A stretch of DNA of 8,971 nt from Nitrosomonadaceae bacterium (GTDB taxonomy: Bacteria; Pseudomonadota; Gammaproteobacteria; Burkholderiales; Nitrosomonadaceae). The DNA lies in the NCBI GenBank assembly GCA_024644425.1, contig JAHELA010000061.1, forward strand, positions 1-8,971. The letters are read 5' to 3'. Positions 1 through 6,440 of the stretch are shown here, one piece after another (position 1 is the stretch's first letter; each line of letters opens with the position of its first letter). The translations under genes were made by a program, and so were the position numbers. Under the pieces are notes generated by a model, which saw nothing but the letters and a program-made list of their open reading frames with translations, ran no database searches and had not been told where the DNA came from.

Positions 1-1311
1 ACCCTCTTGCTGGGAAAACCCTAGCCCAAAAGATATATTACCAGTTGGTTTTTCTTTAACGTCTACCTTTACATCAATTTTATCTGTAGCATCGCTAACT
101 GCTGGAGTTTCTATATTAACAGAAGAGAAATATTGCAGTTTGTCTATACGTACTTTGGAGCGATTTATCTTAGAAGTTGAATACCATGCACCTTCAAGTT
201 GGCGCATTTCTCGGCGTATAACTTCATCTCTTGTACGACTATTACCAGAAATGGTAATACGTCTTACATAAACCCTGCGGCCAGGATCAATATAAAAAGT
301 AAAACCTACTTGTTGTTTTTCCTTATCCTGTTCTGGTGCAGCATTTACATTGGCAAAACCGTAGCCATCGTCACCTAATCGATCTGTAATTAGTTTTATT
401 GACTCAGTTAATTTCTTACGTGAAAACACATCACCAGGTTCAATTGAGATGAGTTTCTTTAATTCTTCCTCAGGAACCGGCATTTTACCTGCTAATTTAA
501 TCTCAGAAATTTTGTACTGTGGGCCTTCAACAATGTTTGTTGTTATGTATATATCCTGCATGTCAGGGGTAACTGAAACTTGGGTAGAATCAATAGTAAA
601 TTCTAGGAAACCACGGTCAAGATAGTAAGAGCGTAATGCTTCTAAGTCTGCAGATAGTTTTTGCTTTGAGTATTGATCATCTTTGGTTATCCAAGTCAAA
701 AGGCCAGGGGTTCTGAGAGAAAATACACCCACTAATGCTCTCTCTCTAAATGACTTGTTACCAACAATATTTATTTTGCGGATCTTAGCTACTTCTCCTT
801 CATCAATACTAAAATTAAGACCAACACGATTACGTTCAAGCGGTGTAATTGTGGTCGTAATTTTTACCGCATATCTTCCTTTACTAATATACTGTTGTTT
901 TAAAGTTTGTTCAGCTTTTTCTAACACTGAACGATCAAAAATACGTGATACTGCTAGTCCAGCTTGTCTTAATCCATCTTTTAGTTTCTTTGGTTCAAAC
1001 TCATTTACACCGGAAATACTAATTTCCGCAATAGCAGGGCGTTCTATCACTATAACTAGTAGGACACCATCCTCAGATTCTAGACGCACGTCTTTAAAGA
1101 ATCCGGTAGAGTAAAGCGCCTTAATTGCATCTGCAGCCTTTTTGTCATCAAGTGTGTCTCCAACTTTTACTGGTAGGTAACTGAATACCGTTCCTGCTTC
1201 TGTTCGCTGTATGCCTTCGACTCTTATATCTTTAACTACAAATGGTTCTCCCGCCCATAAATATGTGGATAAGAAGAAAAATATAATTGTAGAAAAAACC
1301 CTGATTATCAT
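1..1311 (-). CDS. bamA: Outer membrane protein assembly factor BamA, N-terminal part (cut by window edge)
   Basis: BamA is the central subunit of the BAM complex, which folds and inserts beta-barrel proteins into the outer membrane. My translation of the minus strand from the ATG at 1311-1309 stays open for 437 codons to the window edge; a whole BamA is usually near 760-800 residues. Residues 1-20 form a signal peptide: R4, a hydrophobic run IIFFFLSTYLW, and probable cleavage after A20. Five POTRA domains follow, roughly at 23-92, 93-172, 174-263, 265-344 and 347-421, with repeat-typical pieces such as VKDIRVEG, RKINIVGN and RRITISGNSRTRDEVIRRE (residues 350-368). The last visible residues (NISFGLGFSQQEG) are the first barrel strand. 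The start lies 3 bp after the rseP stop, so the two are probably co-transcribed. No clear ribosome-binding site precedes it. Identity is secure; the barrel cannot be judged here. Confidence 0.97.
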   Translation of the reverse strand, partial: MIIRVFSTIIFFFLSTYLWAGEPFVVKDIRVEGIQRTEAGTVFSYLPVKVGDTLDDKKAADAIKALYSTGFFKDVRLESEDGVLLVIVIERPAIAEISISGVNEFEPKKLKDGLRQAGLAVSRIFDRSVLEKAEQTLKQQYISKGRYAVKITTTITPLERNRVGLNFSIDEGEVAKIRKINIVGNKSFRERALVGVFSLRTPGLLTWITKDDQYSKQKLSADLEALRSYYLDRGFLEFTIDSTQVSVTPDMQDIYITTNIVEGPQYKISEIKLAGKMPVPEEELKKLISIEPGDVFSRKKLTESIKLITDRLGDDGYGFANVNAAPEQDKEKQQVGFTFYIDPGRRVYVRRITISGNSRTRDEVIRREMRQLEGAWYSTSKINRSKVRIDKLQYFSSVNIETPAVSDATDKIDVKVDVKEKPTGNISFGLGFSQQEG

Positions 1312-1314
1312 TCT

Positions 1315-2682
1315 TTAACTAGAGATGAACCGATTGATATCGTTATAAATCGCAAAAGCCATAAGAATAAACAACAGCATAATTCCTAACTGTTGTCCTA
1401 TTTCCATGGCCTTTTCAGAAAGGGGGCTACCTTTAATAATTTCAATCACATAATACATCAAGTGACCACCATCTAATAAGGGAATTGGTAGTAAATTTAG
1501 CACCCCGAGACTGATACTGATAAGCGCAAGAAACCCTAAATAAGACGCGATTCCCATTTGTGCCGATTTGCCAGCGTAGTCGGCAATTGTTATGGGCCCA
1601 CTTACATTCTTCCACGATACTTCTCCCATAATCATTTTTCCAAGCATTTTCAAAGTAAATATTGATGTTTCCCAAGTTTTATATATTGCTTTAACCAAGG
1701 CTGTGTTTGCTGGGTAGCTAACCTCTACTAATAAACTTTCTATCTTAGATTGATCAATTCTTGGACTAATACCAATTTTGCCTATTTGTTTATCATTTTC
1801 AATAACTATATCTGGAGTTACATCTACATTAATTTCAGTATTGCCACGTCGAATTTTCATAGATAAGGGTTGTCCCGGATTATCTCTTATTTGCTGTACT
1901 AAATCATTCCACCATACAATTTTTTCCCCATTTACAACTAAAATTTTATCATTAGGGAGTAAGCCTGCCTGTTCGCCTGCGCTATTTGCAATTACCTGAG
2001 AAATTTCAGGTTTAATTAATGGTTGATAAATATTTAGGCCAATTTTTTTCAAAAATTTAGCATCCAAATCATCAGCATTAATTTTACTTAGGTCCATATT
2101 CCGTTTGATGACTTCTCCGCTTTGGTTAAGCACCTCAACAGTTAATATAGGAGACCTTTCAATTGCGTGACCTAATAATAACCAGCGAGCATCCTGCCAA
2201 GTTAAGACTGGTTCGGTTCCAATTTTCAAAATGGTTTCTCCAGATTCAAAAGACGCTATTGCTGCTGGTGTATTTGGAATGATTTGACCTAGGATTGGTT
2301 TCATGCCGCTGATACCATGCATGAAAAGCAGCCAATAAAGCAAAATAGCTAGTAAAAAATTTGCAATTGGTCCAGCTGAAACAATGGCAAAGCGGCGTGC
2401 CACAGTTTTACGATTAAAGGAACGCTTTAAATCTTCAGGAGCAACTTTACCTTCGCGTTCATCAAGCATCTTTACATAACCACCAAATGGAAAAGCTGCT
2501 ATGGCCCATTCAGTCTTATCTTTTCCCCAATATTTTCTTAATAAAGGTCGACCGAAGCCTACTGAGAAACGTAATACTTTAACATCACACAGACGTGCTA
2601 CTAGATAATGACCAAATTCGTGGAACACTATTAACAGGCCCAGAGCAAAGATAAAAGCGATTATTGTAAAGAAGAGTGACAT
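1315..2682 (-). CDS. rseP: Site-2 intramembrane zinc metalloprotease RseP
   Basis: RseP is an inner-membrane site-2 protease. In E. coli it cuts the anti-sigma factor RseA after DegS cleavage, releasing sigma-E, and also clears signal-peptide remnants. The zinc motif HEFGH is at residues 21-25 in the first membrane segment. GGYVKMLDE (67-75) fits the membrane re-entrant loop, and AGPIANFLLAILLYWLLF (103-120) is the second membrane segment. Two PDZ domains follow, around 130-200 and 220-290 (the second with EQAGLLPNDKILVVNG). The second catalytic motif NLLPIPLLDGGH (396-407) supplies D404, and the last membrane segment is near 430-446. Length 455 aa matches the family (E. coli 450). Its substrate is not in the window. 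Upstream is a 225-bp gap instead of the usual tight junction with dxr, and no Shine-Dalgarno is visible. All catalytic residues are present. Confidence 0.97.
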   Translation of the reverse strand: MSLFFTIIAFIFALGLLIVFHEFGHYLVARLCDVKVLRFSVGFGRPLLRKYWGKDKTEWAIAAFPFGGYVKMLDEREGKVAPEDLKRSFNRKTVARRFAIVSAGPIANFLLAILLYWLLFMHGISGMKPILGQIIPNTPAAIASFESGETILKIGTEPVLTWQDARWLLLGHAIERSPILTVEVLNQSGEVIKRNMDLSKINADDLDAKFLKKIGLNIYQPLIKPEISQVIANSAGEQAGLLPNDKILVVNGEKIVWWNDLVQQIRDNPGQPLSMKIRRGNTEINVDVTPDIVIENDKQIGKIGISPRIDQSKIESLLVEVSYPANTALVKAIYKTWETSIFTLKMLGKMIMGEVSWKNVSGPITIADYAGKSAQMGIASYLGFLALISISLGVLNLLPIPLLDGGHLMYYVIEIIKGSPLSEKAMEIGQQLGIMLLFILMAFAIYNDINRFISS

Positions 2683-2907
2683 GCGGGATTATAATTTAGA
2701 ATACAAGCACATGATAAATCTCTATGAAAGAAATAAACGATATAATTTCATGTTTATCGTTAGAGTAAATTAGGAGTAATATAGGTTTAAAGTAAATAAT
2801 TAGATTAACTTTAGATAAGATATGTTTAAATGCAGAAGTAATAATTTGCCAGTTTATTTGCTGACTCAAAAGAATTAGATAGCATCATAAAATGCGACAA
2901 GCTAGCT
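2683..2907. other. AT-rich gap between dxr and rseP
   Basis: This is the longest non-coding stretch of the window, about 27% GC by hand count (60 of 225). I find no credible gene: the best minus-strand reading frame (2826-2888) has 20 codons and no ribosome-binding site. It contains an inverted repeat, AACGATA (2736-2742) with TATCGTT (2755-2761), separated by 12 bases. It also holds a weak minus-strand promoter-like pair, TTGAGT (2864-2869) and AATTAT (2841-2846) 17 bp apart, and a perfect TATAAT box next to the rseP start. It may carry a promoter or 5' regulatory region for rseP-bamA, or simply be decayed DNA. Confidence 0.6.
2688..2717 (-). promoter_or_regulatory. Possible sigma-70 promoter directly at the rseP start
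   Basis: The minus strand reads TATAAT at 2693-2688, a perfect -10 hexamer, with TTATCA (4 of 6 matches to TTGACA) at 2717-2712, 18 bp upstream. The -10 ends only 5 bases before the rseP ATG, so transcription would begin at or within a base or two of the start codon and give a nearly leaderless message. In DNA this AT-rich a chance match is quite possible. Confidence 0.3.
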
Positions 2908-2938
2908 TCATGACTCTTTTTGAGAAAGAGTATCTAGC
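2901..2938 (-). other. Hairpin at the 3' end of dxr
   Basis: A perfect 7-bp inverted repeat, ACTCTTT (2913-2919) and AAAGAGT (2925-2931) around a 5-base loop, lies in the last codons of dxr just before its stop at 2908-2910. An outer pair GCTAG (2901-2905) and CTAGC (2934-2938) could lengthen the stem across an internal loop. No U-rich tract follows on the minus strand (GTCGCATTTTATG), so it does not look like a standard intrinsic terminator. It could be an RNA-stabilising or weak attenuating structure at the operon break. Confidence 0.3.
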
Positions 2939-4107
2939 AACTCATATGCAGCCTTACGTGCCAGGCTATCAGCTTCCAGTACATCATCAAGCGTAAAGAT
3001 TTCCTTTTGCTCTATTACTTGCATAACTTGTTTGATCATAGATGGAATTGCAGTGAAAGGTATTTTAGATTTTAAAAATGATTCAACTGCCACTTCATTT
3101 GCAGCATTAAGTATTGCTGGCGCACTGCCACCGGTTTCAAGGGCGGTATAGGCAAGTCCTAGACATGGGAACTTTGTAAAATTTGGCATTTCAAAATCTA
3201 GTCGTGCTATTTTAAAAATATCAAGGGGGGTTACACCACATTCAATTCGTTCTGGATATGCTAAGGCATGAGCAATTGGTGTGCGCATGTCTGGGTTACC
3301 AAGTTGTGCTAGTACAGAGCCATCAACATATTCAACCATAGAATGGATTACGCTTTGTGGGTGGATTACTACCTGAATTTGCTTTGGCGCTGCATTAAAT
3401 AACCAGTGTGCTTCAATTATTTCTAAGCCTTTATTCATCATGGTTGCAGAATCGACAGATATTTTTTGTCCCATTACCCAGTTGGGATGAGCGCAGGCCT
3501 GTTTTGGAGTAACGTCATTTAATTTAGCTATTGATGTTTGTCGAAATGGGCCACCTGATGCAGTTAATAGAACGCGACGGACCCCTGATGTTGAATAATC
3601 TCCAGTGAAGTTTCGTGGTAGCGACTGGAAAATTGCGTTATGTTCACTATCTATTGGCAGCAAAGTAGCATTATTTTTCTTTACCACATCCATAAAGATG
3701 TGTCCTGCCATCACTAATGTTTCCTTGTTAGCGAGAAGCACATATTTCCCCGCTTGAGCAGCTGCAAATGTAGGGCGAATACCAGCGGCACCTACAATAG
3801 CTGCCATTACAATATCTACTTCAGGTAGAGATGCCACCTTCTCAAGTGACTCAACTCCACTTAGGACTTCAGTATTAATTCCTGCAGCGCAAATTTTATT
3901 TTTTAGTTTTTCTGCACTAGTTTTATCTAACATCACTGCATACTGTGGTTTAAAGCGTAGACATTGCTCCAGCATTTTATCAATACTGTAATTGGCAGTG
4001 AGTGCGGCAACATAAAATCGATCAGAGTGGCGCGCAACCACATCAAGTGTGCTTATTCCTACACTTCCAGTGGAGCCAAGAATGGTGAGATGTCTAGCAA
4101 CAGTCAT
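2908..4107 (-). CDS. dxr: 1-deoxy-D-xylulose 5-phosphate reductoisomerase (DXR/IspC)
   Basis: DXR rearranges and reduces 1-deoxy-D-xylulose 5-phosphate to 2-C-methyl-D-erythritol 4-phosphate with NADPH and a divalent metal, the first committed step of the cytoplasmic MEP isoprenoid pathway. The NADPH-binding glycine motif GSTGSVG is at residues 11-17. LLANKETLVMAG is at 124-135, and metal ligands are D153 and E155 in PIDSEHNAIF plus E232 in GLEIIEAHWLF. The substrate-binding segments TASGGPFR (182-189), SVDSATMMNKGLE (217-229) and HPQSVIHSMVEY (249-260) are intact. Length 399 aa is normal (E. coli 398). The start overlaps the cdsA stop as ATGA, which suggests translational coupling and accounts for the missing Shine-Dalgarno. 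The product feeds isopentenyl diphosphate supply for UppS two genes upstream. Confidence 0.98.
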   Translation of the reverse strand: MTVARHLTILGSTGSVGISTLDVVARHSDRFYVAALTANYSIDKMLEQCLRFKPQYAVMLDKTSAEKLKNKICAAGINTEVLSGVESLEKVASLPEVDIVMAAIVGAAGIRPTFAAAQAGKYVLLANKETLVMAGHIFMDVVKKNNATLLPIDSEHNAIFQSLPRNFTGDYSTSGVRRVLLTASGGPFRQTSIAKLNDVTPKQACAHPNWVMGQKISVDSATMMNKGLEIIEAHWLFNAAPKQIQVVIHPQSVIHSMVEYVDGSVLAQLGNPDMRTPIAHALAYPERIECGVTPLDIFKIARLDFEMPNFTKFPCLGLAYTALETGGSAPAILNAANEVAVESFLKSKIPFTAIPSMIKQVMQVIEQKEIFTLDDVLEADSLARKAAYELLDTLSQKES

Positions 4108-4925
4108 AATTCAACAGTAAAAAGAAGAACTGCTAAAGTAGCAACAGGAAGGGTTGAAGTAAGTGCATCTATACGGTCAAGTATACCACCGTGGCCGGGC
4201 AAAATATTGCCACTATTCTTGAGTCCAGCTTGACGTTTCATTAGTGATTCAAACAAATCGCCAATGATACCTAATATAACAAGCGCTAGTAACAGTGGAA
4301 CTAAAAACATGACCTCGCTTTTTTCTCCTATCAAGTAGTTCCAGGCCAATGCATAAATAAAAACTGCTATTATTGCTCCTGCTACACCTTCCCAGGTTTT
4401 ACCGGGACTTATTATTGGCGCAAGCTTGTGTGTTCCTAGCTTTCGGCCAACAAAGTATGCTGCTGTATCAGAAATCCAAACAGTCATCATAAAACCCAAT
4501 AAAAGAAATGGATCAATAGCACGTAATTGATATAAAGCGAGGCAGGTGGGAAATAATAACAGCCAACCTGTTAATATAAGTAAAATTGGATTTTTGACTG
4601 AGTGATTTAATTTCAGAAGAATTGGTGCGCCTAGTAGCCAGAATACAAATGTTGATGCGTAGAGCCATAAAAAGATAGTGCTGTAAGGATTAGTTAGTAC
4701 AGCTCTACTTAAAATGAACAGTAATTCGCCACCAATTAATGCCGTAAAAACAAGGTAAAGAATGGATCCAAATAACGTAAATTTAGCCAATCTACTCCAT
4801 TCCCATGAACCGATCACAACTAAAGCAAGAACGAAGGCCATCCAGAAAATCGAAGATAAATAAAACAATGCCGCTAGAAAAAGAAGTAAAACACAGACAG
4901 CTGTAAAGATACGGGTCTTAAGCAT
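4104..4925 (-). CDS. cdsA: Phosphatidate cytidylyltransferase (CDP-diglyceride synthase)
   Basis: CdsA turns phosphatidic acid and CTP into CDP-diacylglycerol and pyrophosphate, the branch point for membrane phospholipids, in the inner membrane. The 273-residue protein is mostly hydrophobic, with about seven or eight likely membrane segments beginning at residue 8. The family features are ISDTAAYFVGRKLG (151-164), ISPGKTWEG (172-180), IGDLFESLMKRQ (221-232) and the C-terminal signature PGHGGILDRID (243-253). One oddity: the signature normally reads K-D-x-[GSA] after the KR pair, but here it is K236-N237-S-G, with codon AAT at 4217-4215. The gene starts 29 bp after uppS and overlaps dxr by four bases. 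The ATG gives the typical MLKTRI start, though no Shine-Dalgarno is visible. A possible internal promoter lies in the short gap upstream. Identity is secure from the signature and context. Confidence 0.96.
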   Translation of the reverse strand: MLKTRIFTAVCVLLLFLAALFYLSSIFWMAFVLALVVIGSWEWSRLAKFTLFGSILYLVFTALIGGELLFILSRAVLTNPYSTIFLWLYASTFVFWLLGAPILLKLNHSVKNPILLILTGWLLLFPTCLALYQLRAIDPFLLLGFMMTVWISDTAAYFVGRKLGTHKLAPIISPGKTWEGVAGAIIAVFIYALAWNYLIGEKSEVMFLVPLLLALVILGIIGDLFESLMKRQAGLKNSGNILPGHGGILDRIDALTSTLPVATLAVLLFTVEL

Positions 4926-4948
4926 GAGTAGCGTACAATCAGCACAAA

Positions 4949-4977
4949 ATTATACTAAGTAAAATGTGTAATGTTTA
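4949..4977 (-). promoter_or_regulatory. Possible internal promoter upstream of cdsA
   Basis: On the minus strand a perfect TATAAT (4954-4949) directly follows the uppS stop codon. TAAACA (4977-4972, 4 of 6 matches to TTGACA) lies 17 bp upstream inside the uppS 3' end. Transcription would start near 4942 and leave a leader of about 16 bases before the cdsA ATG. This is a motif match only; AT-rich sequence makes chance hits likely. Confidence 0.3.
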
Positions 4978-5773
4978 TGCTGTTTTTTTTTGGTGAAATT
5001 TTCCTCATTTTATTGATAGTTTTTGATGTTCGAAGTTGCTCACTAGTTCGGCCAAAACGACGCTCTCGTTGTTGGTAGGATTGAATTGCAAGATCAAGCG
5101 TACTTGCACTAAAGTCTGGCCACAAGGTATCAGTAAAATAAAGCTCGGTGTAAGCTAGGTGCCACAATAGAAAATTGCTAATACGTTGTTCACCTCCAGT
5201 GCGTATAAATAAATCAGGTTCTGGTGCATAATTAATTGAAAGATACTGAATTAAGTCTTCCTCCTCAAAGTTGTCTTTTAAATTTGGGTGCTGCACTAAC
5301 ATTTTACGCACAGCTTGCATAATATCCCAGCGTCCGCCGTAATTGGCTGCAATTGTAAGTGTAAGGCGGGTGTTAGCAGCTGTCATTTTTTCACCATTAC
5401 TAATAAATTCAATTATCTTTGGCTCAAACTTTGATAAATCTCCGATTACCTTGAAGCGAATACCATTCTCATGCAACTTGACAACTTCCTGTTCCAGTAC
5501 AGTGATGAAAAGCTGCATCAAGAATGAAATTTCTTCTGCTGGCCTACGCCAATTTTCACTGCTAAAGGCAAATAATGTTAGATAACTAATGCCGCGTTCA
5601 ATACAAGCTTTAATAGCAGCGCGTACTGTTTCTACTCCGCGTTTGTGACCTGCTACCCTTGGCATGAAGCGTTCTTTCGCCCAACGTCCATTACCATCCA
5701 TAATAATGGCAACATGTTTTGGGATTATGTCTGTTTTTGGTATCTCACGAGTTGAACTAGAGGGGAGATGCAT
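4955..5773 (-). CDS. uppS: Undecaprenyl diphosphate synthase (cis-prenyltransferase)
   Basis: UppS adds eight isopentenyl units to farnesyl diphosphate to make C55 undecaprenyl diphosphate, precursor of the lipid carrier for peptidoglycan and surface polysaccharides. Family motifs are in order: HVAIIMDGNGRWA (20-32, catalytic D26), GHKRGVE (42-48), LFAFSSENWRRP (67-78), and RTGGEQRISNF (191-201) with R191, R197 and S199. These are followed by YTELYFTDTLWPDF (208-221, E210) and the helix ending RERRFG (236-241). The usual protein ends soon after this point (E. coli UppS is 253 aa). This one has a further tail at 242-272 with eight Lys/Arg and one acidic residue, which I do not recognise. The tail codons contain a run of nine A. 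The start is chosen from the distance to the HVAIIMDG motif; no Shine-Dalgarno is seen. It lies 28 bp after frr. Confidence 0.97.
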   Translation of the reverse strand: MHLPSSSTREIPKTDIIPKHVAIIMDGNGRWAKERFMPRVAGHKRGVETVRAAIKACIERGISYLTLFAFSSENWRRPAEEISFLMQLFITVLEQEVVKLHENGIRFKVIGDLSKFEPKIIEFISNGEKMTAANTRLTLTIAANYGGRWDIMQAVRKMLVQHPNLKDNFEEEDLIQYLSINYAPEPDLFIRTGGEQRISNFLLWHLAYTELYFTDTLWPDFSASTLDLAIQSYQQRERRFGRTSEQLRTSKTINKMRKISPKKNSINITHFT

Positions 5774-5785
5774 GAGTGATATGGT

Positions 5786-5797
5786 ACTAAATTTAGT
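5786..5797. repeat. 12-bp perfect palindrome between frr and uppS
   Basis: ACTAAATTTAGT is a perfect 12-base palindrome filling much of the 28-bp gap between the frr stop and the uppS start. It could be a small protein-binding site or a weak RNA hairpin. In AT-rich DNA it may also be chance. Confidence 0.35.
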
Positions 5798-5801
5798 TAA
5801 G

Positions 5802-6359
5802 TTAAACAGCCATCAATTCAGCTTCTTTTGCTTGTAGTGCTTTATCTACTTCAGTAATATGTTGATTCGTAAGTTTCTGAATTTCATCTTGACCTCGGCG
5901 CTCTTCGTCCTCAGCAATTTTTTTATCTTTGAGTAACTCTTTTAAGTGAGTATTAGCATCACGTCGGATATTTCGCATTGCTACCCTTGCCGTTTCTGCT
6001 TCGTGCTTAACTACTTTAGTAAGGTCTCGACGACGTTCCTCTGTTAGAGCTGGCATTGGAACGCGTATCATTTCACCTACAGTTACAGGATTTAATCCTA
6101 AGTCCGAATCACGGATCGTTTTTTCGATCGGAGTAAGCATATTTTTTTCCCATGGCGTAACGCTAATTGTACGACCATCAGACAAACTAATATTTGCGAC
6201 CTGGCTAATAGGTACAGGTGCGCCATAATAATCTACAGTAACGTGATCAAGTAGGCCTGTATGAGCACGACCTGTTCTTATTTTTCCCAAACAAGTTTTT
6301 AGAGCTTCTAAGCTTTTTTGCATCTTTTGTTCAGCAGATTTTTTTATATCGATAATCAT
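5802..6359 (-). CDS. frr: Ribosome recycling factor
   Basis: RRF acts with EF-G in the cytoplasm to split the post-termination ribosome complex so that subunits can be reused. The 185-residue length is exactly typical. Domain I starts with the long helix KKSAEQKMQKSLEALKTCLG (6-25) followed by KIRTGRAH (26-33), then the small beta domain II (about 31-104) with DYYGAPVPISQVANIS (43-58) and VTPWEK (67-72). The C-terminal helices contain IRVPMPALTEERRRDLTK (98-115), the RNIRRDAN stretch, and DEERRGQDEIQKLTN (151-165). No residue looks out of place. It lies 81 bp after pyrH, the usual neighbour in proteobacteria. Only a poor AAAG-like sequence precedes the ATG, so the start rests on conservation of the N-terminus. 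Confidence 0.98.
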   Translation of the reverse strand: MIIDIKKSAEQKMQKSLEALKTCLGKIRTGRAHTGLLDHVTVDYYGAPVPISQVANISLSDGRTISVTPWEKNMLTPIEKTIRDSDLGLNPVTVGEMIRVPMPALTEERRRDLTKVVKHEAETARVAMRNIRRDANTHLKELLKDKKIAEDEERRGQDEIQKLTNQHITEVDKALQAKEAELMAV

Positions 6360-6420
6360 AATCTATACTTTGAACATAAAAAATAAAAGGCGTGACATTA
6401 ATCATTTATATTGAAAAATG

Positions 6421-6436
6421 AAACAAGCATTTGTTT
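6421..6436 (-). other. Small hairpin just after pyrH
   Basis: AAACAA (6421-6426) and TTGTTT (6431-6436) form a perfect 6-bp inverted repeat around GCAT, 4 bases after the pyrH stop codon (6443-6441). On the minus strand it is followed by CATTTTTC. Its A/T-dominated stem is too weak to call a real terminator; at most it might slow transcription or protect a 3' end within the 81-bp pyrH-frr gap. Nothing else in that gap is recognisable. Confidence 0.25.
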
Positions 6437-6440
6437 TGAT

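Noticed and set aside
683..1114. Plus-strand open frame of 143 codons opposite bamA
   Set aside because: It is fully antisense to a well-conserved BamA POTRA region, has no recognisable family, and its composition follows from the bamA codons.
2826..2888. 20-codon minus-strand frame in the dxr-rseP gap
   Set aside because: It has no ribosome-binding site, very AT-rich codons and no recognisable sequence; a frame this short is expected by chance.
4955..5050. Frameshift breaking the uppS C-terminus at the A9 run
   Set aside because: The core through RERRFG is complete, and neither alternative frame restores a recognisable family C-terminus, so there is no positive evidence of a frameshift.
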